From contig JBJHCZ010000007.1 of the NCBI GenBank assembly GCA_050486285.1, forward strand, positions 85,550-149,549: DNA of 64,000 nucleotides. Direction: 5' to 3'. Both the position numbers and the translations under genes were made by a program. The DNA is from JAITWN01 sp050486285 (GTDB lineage: Bacteria; Pseudomonadota; Gammaproteobacteria; SZUA-140). The notes under the pieces are model-generated. The model made no database searches. It had not been told where the DNA came from and saw nothing but the letters and a program-made list of their open reading frames with translations. Shown here piece after piece: positions 9,273 through 17,498 of this stretch (position 1 is its first letter; every line of letters starts with the position of its first letter).

Positions 9273-10028
9273 ACAGCTGCCGGCCCTGGCCATGAAGACA
9301 TTTTCACCCCGCGACCACCTGGAAGGAAAATCATTTGTGGCATCATAGAAGTTCCGGTTACAGCCCGGTTTCATATGCTCATGCAATTCGACGATCAATG
9401 CGTCTACCCGCCCCAGCCAGGGGGCCGCCTCCGAAAATACTTCCCTTTCCGCGCCTTCTATATCAATTTTCAGTATATCCAGACGATCAATACCGAACCG
9501 GTTCATGATAGTCGTGACCGTCACGCCTTCCACATGATACAGGTGACTACCATGATCCGTCTCGTTTTCCCCGCTGCCTCGGGTCATGAAGCCCCATTTG
9601 CCCAGATCAGGATCGACGAGATTGACTATCTCATCCCTGTGCCATAGCGCTGCTCTAATCGGAGTAATGTTTCGATACGGCCTGATGTTTATTTCTAGCA
9701 CGGAATAATTGCTTGCTTCGGGTTCGATCGCGATGATTCTGGCATCCGGGAATCGATTGGCAAAATATATCGATGCAAGGCCGATATTCGCACCTGCATC
9801 GATGATCGTGGACGGAGAGCGTCGGGCCTCGAAATCGTATTCTCGTTCGATGAATATCTGGCGGAAGACATCGACGTCAGACGATGGAATTCTCAGATGA
9901 TATGCATGTCTGATGTCCGGATTGCGGCATATGACAAGGTCTGAGGATCCGGTTATTTTGCCCTTCAAATAGGCAAGTACCCCCGAAATTCCTGCAGCGC
10001 GATAATGGCGTCTGAGCTTCCCGGACAT
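9261..10028 (-). CDS. FkbM-family methyltransferase
   Basis: A 255-residue class I methyltransferase of the FkbM type. The SAM motif IDAGANIGLASIYFA lies near residue 57, followed by the acidic loop IAIEPEASNY and later DILKIDIEGAERE. FkbM proteins O-methylate hydroxyls on polyketides and sugars. It runs against its neighbours and is visibly more AT-rich than the surrounding genes, which suggests relatively recent acquisition. It is divergent from the GT7 gene, with about 120 bases between them. Confidence 0.85.
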   Translation of the reverse strand: MSGKLRRHYRAAGISGVLAYLKGKITGSSDLVICRNPDIRHAYHLRIPSSDVDVFRQIFIEREYDFEARRSPSTIIDAGANIGLASIYFANRFPDARIIAIEPEASNYSVLEINIRPYRNITPIRAALWHRDEIVNLVDPDLGKWGFMTRGSGENETDHGSHLYHVEGVTVTTIMNRFGIDRLDILKIDIEGAEREVFSEAAPWLGRVDALIVELHEHMKPGCNRNFYDATNDFPSRWSRGENVFMARAGSCLSG

Positions 10029-10151
10029 GTCGGTTATCTATCGAAGGGCACCATAATAATTTTTATCATGACACTGCGGTATGGCGCGGATGTTCGTCAA
10101 GCTTTCGCGGATGCTATCATCTGAGCAGCCGAGTTTCCAGCAGATAACCAG

Positions 10152-11012
10152 ATGAACATTTTCCATCTTGTTTACAACCGCATTCGCCCGCGCTTCCGCC
10201 TCGGAGCGGATCCGCTCCTTCCCGCACCAAGGGACCAGCGCTTCGTGCCGATCACCGTCGCCCGGCTCAGGGTCATCGCGCCGGTCCGCCGCGAGATCCT
10301 CGCGAAAAGGAAACCCTGTACCTTCACGGTGGGTCACGGGAAGCGGCTCTCGATCGTGATTCCATTCCGGAATCGCGAGCCTCATCTCGTCAGCCTCCTC
10401 CCGGCCCTGCGTGATGTACTCGCGGCACAACATCTCGACTACCGCATCCTCGTCGTCGAGCAGTCCGAGGGCAAGCTGTTCAACCGCGGCAAGCTGCTCA
10501 ATGTCGGCGCGCGCCATGCCTGGCGCGACAGCGATTATTTCGTCTTTCATGATGTCGACATGATTCCGGAGACAGCCGAGTACGGCTGCCCGAGCCAGCC
10601 ACTGCGGCTGATTACAAACATGAGCACGAGCTGGCGTGGATACGAACGCCTGAGTGGCTCCTATTTCGGCGGCACGGCCAGTCTCAACAAGGAACATATG
10701 ACCCTGATCAACGGCTTTTCGAACCGCTACTGGGGCTGGGGCAAGGAGGATGACGACCTGTTGCTGCGCTGCCTGCTGAAGGGCCTGGTTCCGCATGAAG
10801 ACACGATGAGCAGCTTCCAGGATCTGGATACCCCGGCGAACGAGATCGCGGTCAAGCACCAGGTCGTCCGCCGCGGCGGTAATGGCCGCGTCAAGAGCCG
10901 GGTATACCGGCTGCAGGTCGACCCCCATTCCGAAGGCCTCGCCGAAGCAGACTACACGTTGCTGGATGAACGGCGCGACGGCGACCTGTGGCGCATCCGG
11001 GTCGATATCTGA
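10152..11012 (+). CDS. Beta-1,4-galactosyltransferase-like (GT7) glycosyltransferase
   Basis: A 286-residue protein carrying the animal beta-4-galactosyltransferase signature set in order: IPFRNREPHL (70-79), FNRGKLLNVG (110-119), the DVDMIP metal motif (134-139), YFGG (171-174) and NGFSNRYWGWGKEDDD (187-202), then a C-terminal LLDERRDG. It has no membrane anchor or signal peptide, unlike the Golgi enzymes, so it should act in the cytoplasm. By analogy it would transfer Gal, GalNAc or a related sugar in beta-1,4 linkage onto an LPS glycan. Donor specificity is not predictable from sequence. Confidence 0.82.
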   Translation: MNIFHLVYNRIRPRFRLGADPLLPAPRDQRFVPITVARLRVIAPVRREILAKRKPCTFTVGHGKRLSIVIPFRNREPHLVSLLPALRDVLAAQHLDYRILVVEQSEGKLFNRGKLLNVGARHAWRDSDYFVFHDVDMIPETAEYGCPSQPLRLITNMSTSWRGYERLSGSYFGGTASLNKEHMTLINGFSNRYWGWGKEDDDLLLRCLLKGLVPHEDTMSSFQDLDTPANEIAVKHQVVRRGGNGRVKSRVYRLQVDPHSEGLAEADYTLLDERRDGDLWRIRVDI

Positions 11013-11021
11013 TAACCACCG

Positions 11022-12116
11022 TCATTCGCACAGTGACCGCAGAAACGCGAAGGTCAGCGCCCCCGCCTGCTCCGAGGTGAAGTGGCGGAACAGGTGTGCT
11101 CGCCCGGCGCGCCCCATCGACGTGCGCAGCGCCTCGTCGGCGATCAGCCGTTCCATCGCCCGCGCCAGCGCACCGACGTCGGCGGCGGGCACGACGAGCC
11201 CGGTTTCGCCCTCGACGACCAGTTCGCGGCTGCCGCCGCAATCGGTGACGATGACCGGCAGTTCGAGCGCCATCGCCTCGATCACGGTCTTCGGCAGTCC
11301 CTCGCGCTTGATCGTCGGCAGTACGCTGATGTCACAGGCCGCAACCAGGTTCAGCACGTCGTCGCGAAAGCCGGCGATGTGAATGCGGCCGGCGGCCGGC
11401 CCCGCTGCGATGCGCGCCGCCAGGTCGCGGTCACCCTCGATGCCGCTGCCGACCAGCAGCAGATGCCAGTCGGGCGTGCGCGTGCGATGAAATGCATCGA
11501 TCATGACCGGGACGCCCTTGCGCGGCCGCGCGTTCGCGACGCAGACGACGACCCGGGCGCCTGCGGGGATACCGACGCCGGCAAGATCCGCGGGCCTGAT
11601 CCCTTCGTACCAGGCCGGGTCATGGCCCTTGTAGATCGTGACGATACGCCCGGGGCCGAGACGGGACTCCCGCATCACATCCTCACGCACGGCATTCGCG
11701 ACGCAGATGATCGCATCGACGCGCGGATGCAGGTGCGTCAGATAACAGGACGGATCCCAGCGGCTGATATTGCCGGTCTGGCCGCGATAGGTGACGACGC
11801 GCACCGGCAAGCCGATGGCGGCCCATACGGTATTGGCGATGGCCTTGCCGTTGAAGCAATAGACGACATCATGGCCGCCCGCAAGCAACTCGGCGCGGAT
11901 GCGGCGTATCGCCGACCAGGCCAGCTTGCGGCGCGGATGGAAATCGATGACGCGAATGCCGTTGTCGCGAAAACGCGGGACGTACCCGGCGTCGCCCTGG
12001 GTCATCACCGTAACGTCGGCGCCGGCCTTCGACAGCCCGATCAGCATCTCGCCCTCGGGCCGAACGCTGACCCACGAGCCGGTGTACGCGCTGATCGCCA
12101 GTACCTTCAATGTCAT
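11022..12116 (-). CDS. Family 4 glycosyltransferase
   Basis: A 364-residue GT-B enzyme. The N-terminus MTLKVLAISAYTGSW is a typical GT4 first strand; the longer in-frame extension to 12227 lies in the divergent intergenic region and lacks family features. The C-terminal half contains VVVCVANARPRKGVPVMI, the donor-site region REGLPKTVIEAMALELPVIV, and ETGLVVPA. It converges on the GT7 gene and is divergent from the heptosyltransferase-like gene at 12256. Probably an LPS core or O-antigen sugar transferase; sugar unknown. Confidence 0.85.
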   Translation of the reverse strand: MTLKVLAISAYTGSWVSVRPEGEMLIGLSKAGADVTVMTQGDAGYVPRFRDNGIRVIDFHPRRKLAWSAIRRIRAELLAGGHDVVYCFNGKAIANTVWAAIGLPVRVVTYRGQTGNISRWDPSCYLTHLHPRVDAIICVANAVREDVMRESRLGPGRIVTIYKGHDPAWYEGIRPADLAGVGIPAGARVVVCVANARPRKGVPVMIDAFHRTRTPDWHLLLVGSGIEGDRDLAARIAAGPAAGRIHIAGFRDDVLNLVAACDISVLPTIKREGLPKTVIEAMALELPVIVTDCGGSRELVVEGETGLVVPAADVGALARAMERLIADEALRTSMGRAGRAHLFRHFTSEQAGALTFAFLRSLCE

Positions 12117-12255
12117 CGTCGGGTTGTCCGCCGGCGGGGATTGCCGGCGTATGTTACCGGTCACGCCGCACGCTGTCACGGCAGCGTCTGGACACAGGCC
12201 GGGAAACCGGCAATCATTCGCTGACACTATTCAATTACCCGGTCACCCGCGATCC

Positions 12256-13365
12256 GTGTCCCTGTTTACCCAAGCGCCGCGCTCCCTTTGCCTGCTGAGA
12301 CTGTCCGCGATCGGTGATTGCTGTCAGCTCGTGCCTGTAATACGGACCTTGCAGCGCGCCTGGCCGGACACCGCGCTGACCTGGATCGTCGGTGGTACCG
12401 AGGCATCTCTGTTCGGCGATCTCGATGGCGTCGAGACCATCGTCTACCGGAAAGGCGGCGGCATCGCCGCCTGGCAAGCCTTGCGCCGCAAGCTCGGCAA
12501 CCGGCAATTCGACGCGCTGCTGCTGATGCAGGTGTCGCTGCGCGCGGGGCTGGTATCGACGGCAGTGCGGGCGAGACACCGCATCGGCTTCGATCATGCG
12601 CGCGCGCGCAATGCGCACGGACTGTTCGTCAACCGGCGTATCGCGCCGCATCCGCGCGCGCATGTACTCGAGGGGTTCTGCGACTTCCTCGCCGCGCTGG
12701 GCCTGGAGCAGCCCGAACTGCGCTGGGACATCCCGCTGCCCGATGCCGCCCGCGAACGCGCGCGGGGGCTGATACCTGACGGACAGCCGGCGCTGGTGAT
12801 CAGCCCGTGCAGCAGCCAGCGCTTCAACAACTACCGAAACTGGCCCGCCGGCGCCTATGCCGAAGTCGCCTGCCATGCCCACCTTCGTCACGGCATGAAG
12901 ATCCTGCTCACCGGTGGCAACAGCGACGAGGAACGGCGCTATGGCGAGCTGATTCGCGCGCGCGCCCCCGCCGCCGCCATCGAGGACTGCATCGGTCGGA
13001 CCAGCCTGAAGGAACTGATGGCGATCATCGGGCGCGCCGACGTCGTGATCTGTCCGGACTCGGGTCCGGCGCATATGGCCACCGCGGCCGGCACGCCGGT
13101 CATCGGACTCTATGCGACCAGCAATCCGGCGCGTACCGGCCCCTATCTGAGCCGGCGCTGGGTCGTCGATCGTTATCCCGATGCCGCCCGCAAGGCCTGG
13201 GGCGAGGATGCCGGCAAGGTACGCTGGGGGCGTCGCGTGCGCGATCCCGCCGCGATGGAACTGATCACCGTCGGGGACGTCATCGATCGCCTCGATGCGC
13301 TGATGTCGACGCCGCGTGACGCGCGGCTCGATCCCCCGGTGCTCGCTCAGCCCGCGCCGCGATAG
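12256..13365 (+). CDS. Family 9 (heptosyltransferase-like) glycosyltransferase
   Basis: About 369 residues. The N-terminus LCLLRLSAIGDCCQLVPVIR is the GT9 hallmark (LRLSAIGD), which fixes the start close to GTG 12256; the much longer upstream frame crosses the divergent GT4 gene and is rejected. The donor-site region DVVICPDSGPAHMATAAGTP follows near residue 262. Members use ADP-heptose or related donors. The end overlaps the convergent Kdo kinase gene by 19 bases. No Shine-Dalgarno is evident, so the exact start is moderately uncertain. Confidence 0.85.
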   Translation: MSLFTQAPRSLCLLRLSAIGDCCQLVPVIRTLQRAWPDTALTWIVGGTEASLFGDLDGVETIVYRKGGGIAAWQALRRKLGNRQFDALLLMQVSLRAGLVSTAVRARHRIGFDHARARNAHGLFVNRRIAPHPRAHVLEGFCDFLAALGLEQPELRWDIPLPDAARERARGLIPDGQPALVISPCSSQRFNNYRNWPAGAYAEVACHAHLRHGMKILLTGGNSDEERRYGELIRARAPAAAIEDCIGRTSLKELMAIIGRADVVICPDSGPAHMATAAGTPVIGLYATSNPARTGPYLSRRWVVDRYPDAARKAWGEDAGKVRWGRRVRDPAAMELITVGDVIDRLDALMSTPRDARLDPPVLAQPAPR

Positions 13366-14105
13366 CCCGCGAGCAGGGCGAGCCAGTCATCGCCGGTGAA
13401 ATGAAACCGGTCATACTGCGCATCGAGCTTCTGCAGCGAGCGTTGCAGGCGCTCGAGATTGTCGAGCCGGGAACGCGGATCGGCGTCGCCGCGCCGACCC
13501 CGGTCGAAATCTATCAGATAAACCTTGCCTTGACCGTCGATCAGGATATTGCGCGCATTCAGGTCGGCGTGACAGACGCCTTCGGCGTGAAACCGGCCGA
13601 TCGTCGCGCCGATGGCTCGCCACATCGATGCCTCGAGCGCGGCCTGCCGAAGACAGTCGGCGAGCGTGCGCGTCCCGGGCAGATAGATCGTGACCAGATC
13701 CGCGCTGTAGAGAAGGCCGTGACGACGCACGCGCGCGGCGACCGGACGCGGCACCGGCAGCCCGCGTTGATGGAGATCGGCGAGCAGATGCCATTCCTGC
13801 CACGGGCGAGTCTTCTCCAGACCGCGCCACCAGTAGCGATCCCGGCTCAGACGCGCCACCCAGCCGCCGCGGCAATAATGGCGCAGGGCCAGTTCGAGAC
13901 CCTGGTCGCGAAATACGCAGACCGCGGAACGTCCGGCTGGCTCGGCGATGACGGCCTGTTGCGCCCGCCAGTGCGCCGGATCGAAGAACGGGGAATCGGG
14001 TCTCGCGATCAGGCTGTCGTCAAAGAGCAGATGCCCATCCGCCAGCGCCACTTCACGCACGATGGCGCCGGATGGTGGCCTGTCGCTTGCGATTTCGTCT
14101 AACAT
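13347..14105 (-). CDS. kdkA: 3-deoxy-D-manno-octulosonic acid kinase
   Basis: A 252-residue eukaryotic-like kinase fold protein of the Kdo kinase/WaaP group. The N-terminal region LRHYCRGGWVARLSRDRYWW and the catalytic HADLNARNILI with LIDFDRGRRG are diagnostic. It phosphorylates position 4 of Kdo in organisms whose lipid A carries a single Kdo, such as Haemophilus, which suggests a phosphorylated inner core here. It is divergent from the DUF6165 gene; the gap is under 60 bases. Confidence 0.88.
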   Translation of the reverse strand: MLDEIASDRPPSGAIVREVALADGHLLFDDSLIARPDSPFFDPAHWRAQQAVIAEPAGRSAVCVFRDQGLELALRHYCRGGWVARLSRDRYWWRGLEKTRPWQEWHLLADLHQRGLPVPRPVAARVRRHGLLYSADLVTIYLPGTRTLADCLRQAALEASMWRAIGATIGRFHAEGVCHADLNARNILIDGQGKVYLIDFDRGRRGDADPRSRLDNLERLQRSLQKLDAQYDRFHFTGDDWLALLAGYRGAG

Positions 14106-14163
14106 AGCGCCCTATTATCCCGTATCCATGCGGGATGTACACCAGACACCGGGCGACAATGCC

Positions 14164-14577
14164 ATGACCCTTACCGCAGATATCTCCGTCGGCGAATTCC
14201 TCGACAAGATCACGATCCTCGAGATCAAGTCGGAACGCATCGATGATGCGTCCAAGCTCGCCAATGTGCGCCGGGAGCTCGAAGTGCTGCGGCGCACCTG
14301 GTCCGGTTCGCCATACTCCCGCCAGGAGCTCGCGGCCGAGATCGCCGAACTCAAGCGCATCAATGAGCAGTTATGGGAGATCGAGGACGACATTCGCGAT
14401 CATGAGGCAAAAGGCGAGTTCGACGCGAACTTCATCGCGCTCGCGCGTGCAGTCTACATCACCAATGACGAGCGCGCGGCGATCAAGCGCAGGATCAATA
14501 TCAAGTCCGGCTCCGGGCTGATCGAGGAAAAATCCTATGCCGACTACCGGCGCGGGGAAGATACCGCCGGACGCTGA
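14164..14577 (+). CDS. DUF6165 family protein
   Basis: A 137-residue acidic, mostly helical protein beginning MTLTADISVGEFLDKITILE, with KLANVRRELEVLRRTW next. I recognise it as the conserved uncharacterised family annotated DUF6165. It has no signal peptide, membrane segment or obvious catalytic motif, and heptad-like spacing suggests a coiled coil. ATG 14128 would add 12 residues; 14164 is chosen because it gives the family N-terminus. It is nine bases from the following heptosyltransferase-like gene, so a role connected to LPS core synthesis is likely but unproven. Confidence 0.72.
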   Translation: MTLTADISVGEFLDKITILEIKSERIDDASKLANVRRELEVLRRTWSGSPYSRQELAAEIAELKRINEQLWEIEDDIRDHEAKGEFDANFIALARAVYITNDERAAIKRRINIKSGSGLIEEKSYADYRRGEDTAGR

Positions 14578-14586
14578 GCCAGGACG

Positions 14587-15600
14587 ATGAAGCTGCTGGT
14601 CGTCCGCAACGACAAGCTCGGCGACTTCATGCTCGCCTGGCCTGCGCTCTCGGCGCTCAGGCTCTCGCTACCGGACAGCCGGATCGACGCGCTGGTCAGC
14701 GGCTATACCGCCGACATCGCCCGCCTGTGCCCGTCTATCGACGAGGTCGTCGTCGATCCCGGCGCGGAAGCGGATTCGCGGAAGCTCATGCGCGAGTTGA
14801 GCATCGCGCGGTACGATGCCGCGATCACGCTGTTCTCGACGGGTCGCATCGGCTGGCTGCTGTGGCGCGCCCGCATCCCGACGCGCGTCGCGCCGGCCAC
14901 CAAGCTCGCGCAATTCTTCCACAATGCGCGGCTGAAGCAGCGCCGTTCACGCTCGGAGAAGCCCGAATACGCCTACAATGTGGACCTGGTCCGGCACTTC
15001 CTCGCCGGACTCGGCCTGCCCTGCCGGGAAGGCCATCCGCCCTGGCTTGCATTCCCGTATGACGAGACCACGGCGCTGCGCCGGCAGTTTTGCGCCGGGC
15101 ATGGCATCGACCCGGCACGGCGACTGATATTCCTGCATCCCGGCAGCGGCGGCTCGGCGAACAATCTCGACATCGGACAATACGCGCGCCTCGGTCAGGC
15201 GCTGGATTCCGCCGGTGCCTGCCATCTGGTGATCAGCGCCGGACCGGGGGAGGTCGACAAGGCCCGCGCGCTGTCCGCTCGCCTCGGCGCGACCGGACAT
15301 ACGGTCTATCACTCCACCGCCGGCCTCGAGGCCTTCGCCCGCCATATCGCGTTCTGCGACCTGTTCATCAGCGGATCGACCGGTCCGCTGCACATCGCCG
15401 GCGCGCTGAACCGCAACACCGCGGCGTTCTATCCGCGCCGCCGATCCTCGACCGCGCTGCGCTGGCAGACGATCAATGAGGATTCCCGCCGACTCGCCTT
15501 CTCGCCGCCGGACGGCAGCGAGGAGAGCGACATGTCGCGCGTCGATATCGGGGCGGCGGCGCAAACGATCATCACGAGGTTCCTGCCGGCTCCGGTCTGA
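14587..15600 (+). CDS. Family 9 (heptosyltransferase-like) glycosyltransferase
   Basis: A 337-residue GT9 enzyme starting MKLLVVRNDKLGDFMLAWPA, the family's N-terminal signature. Near residue 180 LIFLHPGSGGSANN corresponds to the nucleotide-binding loop, and CDLFISGSTGPLHIAGAL to the donor site. It follows the DUF6165 gene by 9 bases and is probably co-transcribed with it. It is distinct from waaF and from two other GT9 genes in the window. Which core heptose or hexosamine it adds is unknown. Confidence 0.88.
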   Translation: MKLLVVRNDKLGDFMLAWPALSALRLSLPDSRIDALVSGYTADIARLCPSIDEVVVDPGAEADSRKLMRELSIARYDAAITLFSTGRIGWLLWRARIPTRVAPATKLAQFFHNARLKQRRSRSEKPEYAYNVDLVRHFLAGLGLPCREGHPPWLAFPYDETTALRRQFCAGHGIDPARRLIFLHPGSGGSANNLDIGQYARLGQALDSAGACHLVISAGPGEVDKARALSARLGATGHTVYHSTAGLEAFARHIAFCDLFISGSTGPLHIAGALNRNTAAFYPRRRSSTALRWQTINEDSRRLAFSPPDGSEESDMSRVDIGAAAQTIITRFLPAPV

Positions 15601-15609
15601 TACGCGCGA

Positions 15610-16455
15610 TCATGATCGCTGGCCGAGCTTGTGCAGCCCCCTGATCGAACGGCGCGCGGCCTCCGGTTCCGCGACCTTCCTGAACTCGATCATCAGGTGA
15701 CCCCAGGTCAGCAGCCCCGGCGATATGCCGAGGCGAAAGACCTCGCCGAAGATCCTGTCGCGAACATCCCGCGGCACATCGGGCCGCTTTCTCATCGCCC
15801 GCCGGCAGGCGCTGTAATTGACGAGCAGCACGAGCGGCCAGGTGAGCAACAGCAGGCCCAGCGAGGCCTTGTTGACGGCGGTCGGATGGATCTTGTGGAT
15901 CTCCAGACCGGCCAGGCGCGCGAACAGCCGCAGGCGCTGGATACCGATCGAATAGACATGACCGAAATAGAGATCGTCGCCGCCCTCGGACAGATTCGAG
16001 AACCACACCGAATCGATCTCATTCGGCGGCATCAGCTTGTACATCTCAGATTCGGAAAAGAAATAACTGAAGCGAGAACGCATGTTCGAATAGTTCGGCG
16101 TGGTCAGCAGCAGGCGGCCGCCCGGCTGGAGGATGCGACACAGCTCGCACAGGGAATGATACTGGTCCGGCAAATGCTCGATCCCCTCCTGACAGAGCAC
16201 GAAATCAGCGAAGCCGTCGGCGATCGGCAACGGCTTTGTCAGATCCGCGCGCGCGCAATCGAGGCCGTCGATCCGGAACATCGCGGGGAACAGATCGAAG
16301 GGATGGACTTCCGCTCCCGCCTCCTTCAACCGGCGGGATGACTCGCCCTGTCCGGCGGGCAGATCGACGACAATCTTCCCGCGCAGAAATTCCCGATGGT
16401 CCCGGATGTATCCGGTGACGAAGTCATCTATCCGGTGTGATCCGAGCAGTCCCAT
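15610..16455 (-). CDS. Class I SAM-dependent methyltransferase
   Basis: A 281-residue protein. The SAM motif VVDLPAGQGESSRRLKEAG lies near residue 31, and FADFVLCQEGIEHLPDQ is the methyltransferase-11 style post-motif. After the catalytic half, a hydrophobic stretch (LGLLLLTWPLVLLVNY) suggests a membrane-associated segment. Its ATG overlaps the stop of the upstream GT9 gene, so the two are one unit. It probably methylates a sugar or lipid-linked glycan in the LPS pathway. Confidence 0.8.
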   Translation of the reverse strand: MGLLGSHRIDDFVTGYIRDHREFLRGKIVVDLPAGQGESSRRLKEAGAEVHPFDLFPAMFRIDGLDCARADLTKPLPIADGFADFVLCQEGIEHLPDQYHSLCELCRILQPGGRLLLTTPNYSNMRSRFSYFFSESEMYKLMPPNEIDSVWFSNLSEGGDDLYFGHVYSIGIQRLRLFARLAGLEIHKIHPTAVNKASLGLLLLTWPLVLLVNYSACRRAMRKRPDVPRDVRDRIFGEVFRLGISPGLLTWGHLMIEFRKVAEPEAARRSIRGLHKLGQRS

Positions 16456-17465
16456 CAGCGCGCGGCCGTGAGCAGTTTGACGGCGAGCGCGCGCACCAGC
16501 TCCGTATCAGGGACGCTGCCGTCCGGCAGAAAGGCTGCTTCGTGACGGCCGTCGCGCGGCCAGTAGCGAAAGGGCTCGGTACTGAAGAATATACCGACCG
16601 TCGGCGTACCGCAGGCGATCGCGACATTGCGCATGCCGGTGTCGTTACCGACCAGCAGGCGCGCGCCCCTGATCAGCGACACCGTCTCGCCGAAGTGGTC
16701 GATCCGTAGCGGGGTGACGTTCGGGCGATCATGCAAGGGCGCGACGATCTCGTCGATGGTCTCCCATTCGGCGATGCCCCTCAGCACGATATGCTCGTGA
16801 TCCGGATAGTCGCGCGACATCGCGTCGACGAGTTCGGCGAAGCGCGGCTTCGGCCAGCACTTGTCCGGGGTCGACGCGCTCGGGAAATAGACGATGGCCG
16901 GTCGATCCCTGCGCATGGCCTCGTCCGGCATGTCGTAGCGCAGGGGCCAGGCGCAGGCATGTCCGAATACGCTCAGCATATCAAGCAGGTTTTCCGCCTC
17001 GAAGCGGAGATCGGAGCGCGGTATCGTGACATCATAGAACAGCCTGCGCTGTATCGGGCGATACGGAAAGCCGATCCTGAGACGCGCCTGCGTCAGCTTG
17101 CACAACCAGAAGGAACGCGCAGTCGCGGCGAGATCGAAGAGCAGGTCCTGCGGGCCCAGTTCGCGCGCGCGCCTGAGCTGCTCGCGTATCGGGGTATCGC
17201 GCCGGTCGCTGCCGCAGGCGACATGAACGCGATCGACGAGGTCTTCGGGCGCCGCGCGGGTGTAGTGGCTAACCAGGCTCAGGGTGATCTCCGCGGCGGG
17301 CAGGAAGCTGCGCAGCTCGACGAGGAAGGGGCGGGTCAGCACCATGTCGCCGACTGCGGCATGGCGGATTACGGCGACCTTGCGAATCGCCTCCGGCTTC
17401 AGTGTCTCGACCCGGGCACGCGCCCGCCTGCTTGCCCAGGCGCCGTTCTTGAACCAGAGTTTCAT
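16455..17465 (-). CDS. Family 9 (heptosyltransferase-like) glycosyltransferase
   Basis: A 336-residue GT9 enzyme. After a basic N-terminus, RKVAVIRHAAVGDMVLTRPF is the GT9 signature. Further along, VYFPSASTPDKCWPKPRFAE marks the nucleotide-binding loop, and ARLLVGNDTGMRNVAIACGT the donor site, in which GxDTGMxH has an Asn in place of the usual His. It lies downstream of the O-antigen ligase gene on the same strand with a 33-base gap. Confidence 0.86.
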   Translation of the reverse strand: MKLWFKNGAWASRRARARVETLKPEAIRKVAVIRHAAVGDMVLTRPFLVELRSFLPAAEITLSLVSHYTRAAPEDLVDRVHVACGSDRRDTPIREQLRRARELGPQDLLFDLAATARSFWLCKLTQARLRIGFPYRPIQRRLFYDVTIPRSDLRFEAENLLDMLSVFGHACAWPLRYDMPDEAMRRDRPAIVYFPSASTPDKCWPKPRFAELVDAMSRDYPDHEHIVLRGIAEWETIDEIVAPLHDRPNVTPLRIDHFGETVSLIRGARLLVGNDTGMRNVAIACGTPTVGIFFSTEPFRYWPRDGRHEAAFLPDGSVPDTELVRALAVKLLTAAR

Positions 17466-17498
17466 CGCAGGGGTCTCATCGCGGCGAGCCCGATTCTA

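Noticed and set aside
11899..12255. N-terminal extension of the GT9 protein at 12256.
   Set aside because: It overlaps the divergent GT4 gene antisense. GT9 enzymes begin directly with the LRLSAIGD strand.
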